Shown here: positions 16,566 through 21,167 of the stretch, piece by piece
Layout: the number at the start of each line of letters is the position of its first letter
Numbering within the stretch: position 1 is the stretch's first letter
NCBI GenBank assembly: GCA_938082915.1
Contig: CALKCG010000138.1
Span: 1 to 21,167 of the forward strand
DNA from: an uncultured archaeon
GTDB lineage: Archaea > Thermoproteota > CALKCG01 > B24
Direction: 5' to 3'
DNA length: 21,167 nt
The notes under the pieces: generated by a model
Told to the model about the DNA's origin: nothing
Database searches by the model: none
The model's input: only the letters and a program-made list of their open reading frames with translations
Made by a program: the position numbers and the translations under genes

Positions 16566-16583
16566 CCTTAATGTTTATGCGGC

Positions 16584-16600
16584 TGTTCTTCCTAAGAACA
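16584..16600 (+). other. Perfect hairpin, 7-bp stem and 3-nt loop
   Basis: TGTTCTT (16584-16590), loop CCT, AAGAACA (16594-16600). It lies between the candidate small RNA and the TATA box of the next gene and could end the upstream transcript. Confidence 0.4.
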
Positions 16601-16607
16601 ACCTAAG

Positions 16608-16616
16608 CTTTTAAAG
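16608..16616 (+). promoter_or_regulatory. TATA box of the 194-aa gene
   Basis: CTTTTAAAG is centred 36 nt before ATG 16648; initiation near 16637 would give a leader of about 10 nt. Confidence 0.45.
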
Positions 16617-16647
16617 TGCCATTTCGTCCTATTATGACTGTGAGTAA

Positions 16648-17232
16648 ATGCGTAGAGAATATCTTCAAGTCCTCAATAAAGTCTTAAATACGATCCGTAG
16701 TTTAAACGGCGTTTTAGCAACGGAGATTTTAACGCAAATAGATAAGGAAACACTCATAGTTCTTGAAAGCGAAGAGGAAAACGTAGAGTTTCTAGGTTTT
16801 AAGCGGCATAATGAAGGTTTAAGAGAGGCTTTAAATAGAGATTTTTCGATAGCCTTGGTTTTCAGAAGCTCTCTTTTCCCTATGCCTCATAATCCTCCAG
16901 TTAAACTCCTATATCGGAATCTTATAGTCGGTGAAATGCTTTACGGAAACACTCCACCGAGCTATAAAGGTAGGGCCGTAGAGGTGTTTAAAGGCTTTGT
17001 AATATACCCAAATCTACTGCCGAGGGAGCGCTCTGAGAGAGCTCACGTCAAACTGGTTTACCTAAAGAGGATTCCCCAGTTTATAAGCGGGTTGGATGAC
17101 TCTATAGAAAACCCTGTCTATGGTGACCCCTCGCCCAAAGCCCACACGTTTATACTAAACAAGCTTAAAGTATCCGCCGCCTTCAGCGATATTGCCACTG
17201 GAATTGTAGGATTTAATATTAGGAATTCTTAA
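16648..17232 (+). CDS. Hypothetical protein, 194 aa
   Basis: I do not recognise this protein. It appears soluble and mixed alpha/beta, without a signal peptide, membrane helix or cysteine cluster. An N-terminal helix (about 1-20) is followed by alternating strands such as TLIVLESEEENVEF and FSIALVFRSSLF; the middle has NLIVGEMLYGNTPPSY (about 90-105); the C-terminal half has VFKGFVIYPNLLPRERSERAH and NPVYGDPSPKAHTF, the most conserved-looking parts. Translation is open over its full length, codon use matches its neighbours, and a stop (TAA at 16645) directly before the ATG fixes the start. It lies 45 nt upstream of the class III aminotransferase gene on the same strand, so the two may be cotranscribed. 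Confidence 0.75.
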   Translation: MRREYLQVLNKVLNTIRSLNGVLATEILTQIDKETLIVLESEEENVEFLGFKRHNEGLREALNRDFSIALVFRSSLFPMPHNPPVKLLYRNLIVGEMLYGNTPPSYKGRAVEVFKGFVIYPNLLPRERSERAHVKLVYLKRIPQFISGLDDSIENPVYGDPSPKAHTFILNKLKVSAAFSDIATGIVGFNIRNS

Positions 17233-17277
17233 GAGTGGGAAGATTGTATAGAATCCATTATAACGGGTGCGTTAGAC

Positions 17278-18600
17278 ATGTGGGAAGATTATGTTAAAAA
17301 ATACGAAGCTATCACCGTGAAATCTAGAGAGCTTTACAAGAGGGCTTTAAAAGTCACACCTGGAGGAGTTTCACACAACATAAGATTCTTTCCACCGTAC
17401 CCATTCTACACGATTAAAGCTAGAGGCTCAAAAATCTGGGACGCCGATGGTAATGTCTACACGGATTATTGGATGGGACACATGGCTTTGATACTGGGGC
17501 ATTCTCCTGAGCCAGTCGTAACGCGCATCAGAGAACAGATTGAAAATGGCTTTCACTTTGGAACTGTTAATCCATATGCTTTAGAACTCGCTGAGGCAAT
17601 TCAGAGGAATCTACCTTCGGCTGAAATGGTCCGTTTAGGCTGTTCCGGGACCGAGGCCACCATGTATGCTGTGAGGCTTGCCAGAGCCTATACTGGTAAA
17701 CGCATAGTTGTTAAAGCCGAGGGGGGATGGCATGGTGGAAATCCAATTCTCCATAAGGCTGTAAGCGCACCATACGATAAACCCGACTCCCTAGGCATTC
17801 TAGAAGATGAGCAGCGGTTTACCAGAACAATACCAGTCAATGATATAGAAGGGTCCAGGTTAATTCTTAGGGGATGTGGAGATGATTTGGCATGTGTAAT
17901 AATTGAACCCGTATTGGGAAGTGGATGTATTCCTCTCGATAAAAACTACCTCTTATTTCTAAGGGAAGAATGTGATAGGTATAATGCCGTCTTAATATTT
18001 GATGAAGTGATAACTGGGTTTAGACTGGGTATTTCAAGTGCGCAGGGATTCTATAGAGTCAAACCAGATATAACTACATTAGGTAAAATCATAGGAGGAG
18101 GCTTTCCAATAGGTGCCGTAGCTGGGCTTTCAGAGATACTTAAACTGGCGGATTTAACTTCTGGACATAAATGGGAGAGGTGTTGGATAGGAGGCGGAAC
18201 GTTTTCCTGTAATCCCATGTCGTCGATAGCAGGATTGGCTACGATAGAGTTCCTAGAGGAAAATGCAAATCAAGTTTACAGTAAAATCAACAAGCTCGGC
18301 GATGAGGCTAGAAGAAGTATCGATAAAACTCTCAACGGTTTAAAGGGTTTAAACGTTAAAACTACGGGTATCGGAAGTCTACTGCTAACACATTTTCTGA
18401 AGGAGGAAGGTCACATAAAGTCTCCTAGGGACCGTTTAAAAAAGACGGATTTAGAGATTCAGAGAAACTTTTACATAGCTCTTATAACTCATGGAGTATT
18501 CTTCTTACCAGGTCATGCTGGTGCAATATCGTATGCGCACACCGAGGAAGACATTAAACGGATGATTGAGGCGGTTGAAAAGATAGCAGAGGGAATATGA
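17278..18600 (+). CDS. Class III aminotransferase, glutamate-1-semialdehyde 2,1-aminomutase-like
   Basis: PLP-dependent enzyme of fold type I. Visible are TPGGVSHNIRFF (27-38, the GGVNSPVR-like opening), DADGNVYTDY (55-64), ILGHSPEPV (72-80), CSGTEATMYAVRLARAYTGK (122-141, binding the PLP phosphate), the cofactor aspartate in LIFDEVITGFR (239-249, D242), the Schiff-base lysine in TTLGKIIGGGFPIGAVAG (K270) and GGGTFSCNPMSS. The 440-aa length is normal. True HemL converts glutamate-1-semialdehyde to 5-aminolevulinate, but no other tetrapyrrole gene is nearby and the opening motif differs from classical HemL, so it may be one of the related aminotransferases or aminomutases acting on other amino acids; I give no symbol. 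It overlaps the next gene by four bases (ATGA). Confidence 0.85.
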   Translation: MWEDYVKKYEAITVKSRELYKRALKVTPGGVSHNIRFFPPYPFYTIKARGSKIWDADGNVYTDYWMGHMALILGHSPEPVVTRIREQIENGFHFGTVNPYALELAEAIQRNLPSAEMVRLGCSGTEATMYAVRLARAYTGKRIVVKAEGGWHGGNPILHKAVSAPYDKPDSLGILEDEQRFTRTIPVNDIEGSRLILRGCGDDLACVIIEPVLGSGCIPLDKNYLLFLREECDRYNAVLIFDEVITGFRLGISSAQGFYRVKPDITTLGKIIGGGFPIGAVAGLSEILKLADLTSGHKWERCWIGGGTFSCNPMSSIAGLATIEFLEENANQVYSKINKLGDEARRSIDKTLNGLKGLNVKTTGIGSLLLTHFLKEEGHIKSPRDRLKKTDLEIQRNFYIALITHGVFFLPGHAGAISYAHTEEDIKRMIEAVEKIAEGI

Positions 18601-19013
18601 TGAGTGAGCTTGATAGCATTATTAGAAGTTTTGAAAACCTTTCAAGAAATATTAGTAAGGTTCAGGAAGTTGAGAATAAGCTTAAAGCTCTAGATAAGCT
18701 TCAGAAAAACTTAGATAGTTTTGAAGCAATCTGTCGAAAATATCCAGAGCTTCGAATTGATGAATTGAAAGAGGCATTTTTAGAGGTGTTGGAGAAACCC
18801 AATTTAACATCTGCTCAGAGAGTAGTTATTCTAGCTAAAAATATAGAGGTTCTTGCGAATAAAGGTGCGTTAAATGTTAGAGGACCTAAAGGCCTTGAAA
18901 TGATCGGTTTAGCCCTCATCCTATTCCCAGAACCGACAGGCATCAGCGATATTATAGGGCTATCGTTTATAGCTGCAAGTCTACTCCTTAAAAAATCTAA
19001 AGGTAGAGTTTAA
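18597..19013 (+). CDS. Coiled-coil protein with hydrophobic C-terminus, coupled to the aminotransferase gene
   Basis: This 138-aa protein has an N-terminal heptad-rich helix (about residues 4-50, with regularly spaced L, I and V among charged residues), a middle helical part (about 52-95), and a hydrophobic C-terminal region (about 100-132) with GLEMIGLALILFPEPTGISD, a helix, a Pro break and a second helix, ending in a basic KKSKGRV tail. It could be membrane-associated through that hairpin. I know no family for it. The start shares ATGA with the end of the aminotransferase gene, so translation is coupled and the two products are probably needed together. Confidence 0.7.
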   Translation: MMSELDSIIRSFENLSRNISKVQEVENKLKALDKLQKNLDSFEAICRKYPELRIDELKEAFLEVLEKPNLTSAQRVVILAKNIEVLANKGALNVRGPKGLEMIGLALILFPEPTGISDIIGLSFIAASLLLKKSKGRV

Positions 19014-19078
19014 GACCTATCCAAACCTTTCAACTGATATACTTTACTCAGTGTTTACGACAATTTTTACGATCTCGT

Positions 19079-19084
19079 GGAGGT
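19079..19084 (+). promoter_or_regulatory. GGAGGT ribosome-binding site of the hydrolase gene
   Basis: GGAGGT lies 5 nt before ATG 19090 and fixes that start. GATATAC at about 19039 is a weak TATA candidate for a separate promoter in the 76-nt gap. Confidence 0.65.
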
Positions 19085-19089
19085 TGTAA

Positions 19090-20211
19090 ATGCGTTCCAA
19101 TATTGATTTGATTTTGAATCGCAAAGTTTTAGAGGCGTTTATTATCGTAACCTTATACTCCTTATCCATCTACATGACGTCGAGTGTTCTATGTTTAGGG
19201 AATTATTCAGATCTATACTCCTACGATAAGAGCATGCCTTTAAACTCAGTAGAGGAGCTTATGCGTGAAGAAGACAAATACGTAGTCTACAGGGTATACT
19301 TCGATTCTGTAAACGGGGAAAGGGTCCCAGCCTTACTGATACTACCGAATGTTGAAGATAAGATTCCATGTATAGTGTTCCTTCACGGCTATGGAGGTAA
19401 GAAAGAAGACATTTTACCGTTAACAGATCTAGCGGTATCGGAAGGATACGCTTTAATAGCTATAGATGCAGAATACCACGGTGAGCGTAAAGAAGAGGGT
19501 AAAGCCTTATACTCCACTAATATAGAAGACTCAGTTAAGGCTATAGTACAGACCGTTATTGATCTTAGAAGAGTCGTGGATTATATCGAAACCAGACCTG
19601 AGATAGATCATGATAGAATAGGTTACGTCGGCGGTAGTATGGGAGGTATACTGGGCGCTATATTCATAGGTGTAGAACCCAGGATTAAGGCGGCAGCGCT
19701 TCTGGTGGCCGGTGGAAATATGAGTCTTATGATAAGAGAGAGTCAACACCCAGCTATACCGCCTATAAGGGAATACCTTAAACTCAACAACATATCTTAT
19801 GAAGAACTTCAGAAATTACTCAACCCGATAGACCCTATAAACTTTATAGGCAATTTTTCTCCAAGACCTGTAGTTTTCCACCTTGGTAAGTATGATCGCA
19901 TAGTTCCAGCTGAAGCGGGTGAGCAACTCTACGAATATGCTGGTGAGCCGAAAACAGTTTACTGGTACGATTCAGGTCATGATTTGCCATTAGAACTCGT
20001 AGTGGTCAGAATTTTAGACTTCATGGATGTAAATTTAAAGAATAGAAGAATGATGTTTTACGAAACACGGGAATTTAAATACTGGTTTTCACGTTACATA
20101 GTGCCTTCAGTAATAGTTACGGTAGTCGTACTACTCCTAATGTACGTGTTTAGGAGGAAAATTGTCAGTGCGACTTCTAGTATGAAAAGCATTTTTAGAC
20201 ATATCATCTGA
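19090..20211 (+). CDS. Membrane-anchored alpha/beta hydrolase (prolyl-oligopeptidase/dienelactone-hydrolase type)
   Basis: Alpha/beta-fold hydrolase, probably an esterase or peptidase. The oxyanion-hole strand is IVFLHGYGGKKED (95-107), the nucleophile elbow is GYVGGSMGG with S183, the acid is D269 in GKYDRIVPAE, and the histidine is H297 in DSGHDLP, so the catalytic triad is complete. The N-terminus has a membrane segment (about 13-37) and the C-terminus another (about 338-354, followed by RRK). With both ends anchored and the catalytic domain between them, the enzyme most likely sits on the outer face of the membrane; this topology is less usual than a single signal anchor. Length 373 aa; the substrate cannot be predicted. 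It follows the coiled-coil gene by 76 nt with its own strong ribosome-binding site, and the next gene converges. Confidence 0.85.
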   Translation: MRSNIDLILNRKVLEAFIIVTLYSLSIYMTSSVLCLGNYSDLYSYDKSMPLNSVEELMREEDKYVVYRVYFDSVNGERVPALLILPNVEDKIPCIVFLHGYGGKKEDILPLTDLAVSEGYALIAIDAEYHGERKEEGKALYSTNIEDSVKAIVQTVIDLRRVVDYIETRPEIDHDRIGYVGGSMGGILGAIFIGVEPRIKAAALLVAGGNMSLMIRESQHPAIPPIREYLKLNNISYEELQKLLNPIDPINFIGNFSPRPVVFHLGKYDRIVPAEAGEQLYEYAGEPKTVYWYDSGHDLPLELVVVRILDFMDVNLKNRRMMFYETREFKYWFSRYIVPSVIVTVVVLLLMYVFRRKIVSATSSMKSIFRHII

Positions 20212-20222
20212 CAATCTATGAT

Positions 20223-20237
20223 GGGTTCGACAAGCCC
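20223..20237. terminator. Hairpin in the convergent gap
   Basis: GGGTT (20223-20227), loop CGACA, AGCCC (20233-20237) forms a 5-bp stem with one G-T pair in the 53-nt gap between two converging genes. A shared terminator is possible; no strong T-run follows. Confidence 0.25.
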
Positions 20238-20264
20238 CTATACTACCATGTGTGATGATGCTAC

Positions 20265-21167
20265 TTAGAGTGCTTTAAGCCATGCAAATGGTAGTTTCAA
20301 ATCCTTCATTGTTCTCAAGCCGGGTTCAGCGTTTAAAACCCTAGGTATCATATTTATCACTATTGCAACGGTAGCATCATCGCCAGGTATGCCATTTTTA
20401 ACTTCAAATTCTAAACTCGGTATTCCCTCTATTTTAACGACATCCCCCGGATTTTCTGCGTTAAGATACATTTGAAGGTTGAGTTTAAGCTTTTCAACGT
20501 TTCCGATGGCTCCTCTTACACTTTGGGAAACACCTATGACCTGCCCGGGTTTGATTTTGAAAAACTCGGTTTCAATAGCTGTAGACGCTGTGATTGGTTC
20601 TAAGTTTTCTTCAACGTGGTCGAATTTCCATCCTAAACTGTCGGCAATCATGTCGAAAGACTCTCTAAGACCTACATGTCCCACACGACCTTTCTGAGCG
20701 GCGCTTTTAAACTCCTCCAAACTCATACCGGATCCTATTTTCCTCTGTAGAGGAAGCCGTCTCTTAGATGCATCGACTATTCTCCAGGCCTCTATTCTCT
20801 CAATACTGACACATACAGATGTCAAAGTCAAAATCATAGTGTCTAGGACGAAACCAGGGTTAACACCAGTCCCAAGTACTACAACACCGTTCTTTCTAGC
20901 AGCTTCATCTATACGCTTAGCTGTTTCAGGGTTCTTCCGCCATGGATATGCCAGTTCTTCGCAAGTCGATATTACGCTTAATCTATTCTCCACCATTTCC
21001 AGTATCTGGGGTTCAACTACGGTTAACCAGGAACTTGTAGTATGAAGGACAACATCAGGTTTAACGTATTTTAAAGCTTCGTTTAAACTCCCGCAGATTT
21101 TAACGTCGAGTCTTTTACCGAGGCCTGCAACCACGCCTAAGTCTCTACCTATTTTCGCCTCATCGGA
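20265..21167 (-). CDS. 2,4-diaminopentanoate dehydrogenase-like oxidoreductase, partial (5' end off the right edge)
   Basis: NAD(P)-dependent oxidoreductase of the dihydrodipicolinate-reductase-like superfamily. A GTG at 21134 is in frame, but the frame continues without a stop to the right edge with residues SDEAKIGRDLGVVAG, the usual K-x-G-x-D-x-G segment after the first Rossmann strands, so the gene is cut by the window and GTG 21134 is not the start. Downstream are PDVVLHTTSSW, GTGVNPGFVLDT, RIVDASKRRLPLQRKIGSGMSLEEF, GRVGHVGLRES, GWKFDH, and NGIPGDDATVAIVINMIPRVLNAEPGL, all close to the pattern of Ord-type 2,4-diaminopentanoate dehydrogenase, which acts in ornithine fermentation. The family is broad and no ornithine-pathway neighbour is in view, so the substrate may be another diamino or amino acid. 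About 30-40 N-terminal residues are missing. Confidence 0.82.
   Translation of the reverse strand, partial: SDEAKIGRDLGVVAGLGKRLDVKICGSLNEALKYVKPDVVLHTTSSWLTVVEPQILEMVENRLSVISTCEELAYPWRKNPETAKRIDEAARKNGVVVLGTGVNPGFVLDTMILTLTSVCVSIERIEAWRIVDASKRRLPLQRKIGSGMSLEEFKSAAQKGRVGHVGLRESFDMIADSLGWKFDHVEENLEPITASTAIETEFFKIKPGQVIGVSQSVRGAIGNVEKLKLNLQMYLNAENPGDVVKIEGIPSLEFEVKNGIPGDDATVAIVINMIPRVLNAEPGLRTMKDLKLPFAWLKAL

Noticed and set aside
17278..18600. Naming the aminotransferase hemL
   Set aside because: The family fits, but the opening motif differs from classical HemL and there are no tetrapyrrole neighbours; the symbol would overstate the evidence.
20215..20250. tRNA-like GGTTCGA T-loop
   Set aside because: No acceptor, anticodon or D arm can be built around it; it is better read as a simple hairpin.
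20252..20258. C-box-like GTGATGA in the convergent gap
   Set aside because: No D box at a suitable distance on the same strand.

Overview
The window looks like chromosomal DNA of an archaeon, most likely a thermophilic member of the Thermoproteota/TACK group (Bathyarchaeia-like lineages would fit, but the sequence does not settle this). The reasons are an archaeal-type leucyl-tRNA synthetase, TATA boxes about 25 nt upstream of leaderless starts, GGAGGT/GGTGAT-type Shine-Dalgarno sites, AGA/AGG- and ATA-rich codon use, T-tract terminators, and an Opp-type ABC transporter whose binding protein is held by a C-terminal membrane anchor. I saw no rRNA, tRNA, CRISPR array or intact insertion sequence.

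Left part (1-5186). A DUF262/DUF1524 (GmrSD-like) gene enters from the left edge. Its first visible codons carry two in-frame stops, each exactly where the family has tryptophan. After a 507-nt gene-free stretch with four GTATGGA heptamers come a minus-strand GH99-like membrane-anchored glycosidase, a circularly permuted YlqF/YawG-type GTPase, and a solitary ECF-type S component preceded by a perfect 20-nt inverted repeat placed like an operator.

Centre (5187-12731). This is one tightly packed Opp/Dpp-type uptake operon: binding protein, two permeases, two ATPases and a 68-aa two-helix membrane protein. Five of the six genes are joined by overlapping stop and start codons; the only real gap follows the binding protein and is T-rich. 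The binding protein is the most unusual object in the window: the segments of an SBP_bac_5 fold appear in permuted order (C-terminal half first, N-terminal half second), followed by a beta-rich domain, a coiled coil and a membrane helix. The last ATPase has valine in place of the first glycine of its P-loop. Such archaeal systems often import oligosaccharides rather than peptides, and the nearby GH99 enzyme makes a sugar substrate worth considering.

Right part (12732-21167). A Cys-cluster/DUF5655 protein converges on leuS with a 4-nt overlap. A 254-nt region upstream of leuS holds a leaderless leuS promoter and, on the other strand, a candidate C/D-box RNA or mini-ORF with its own TATA box. 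Then follow an unrecognised 194-aa protein, a class III aminotransferase of the glutamate-1-semialdehyde aminomutase type coupled by ATGA to a coiled-coil/membrane protein, a doubly membrane-anchored alpha/beta hydrolase, and, converging from the right edge, a partial 2,4-diaminopentanoate dehydrogenase-like oxidoreductase.
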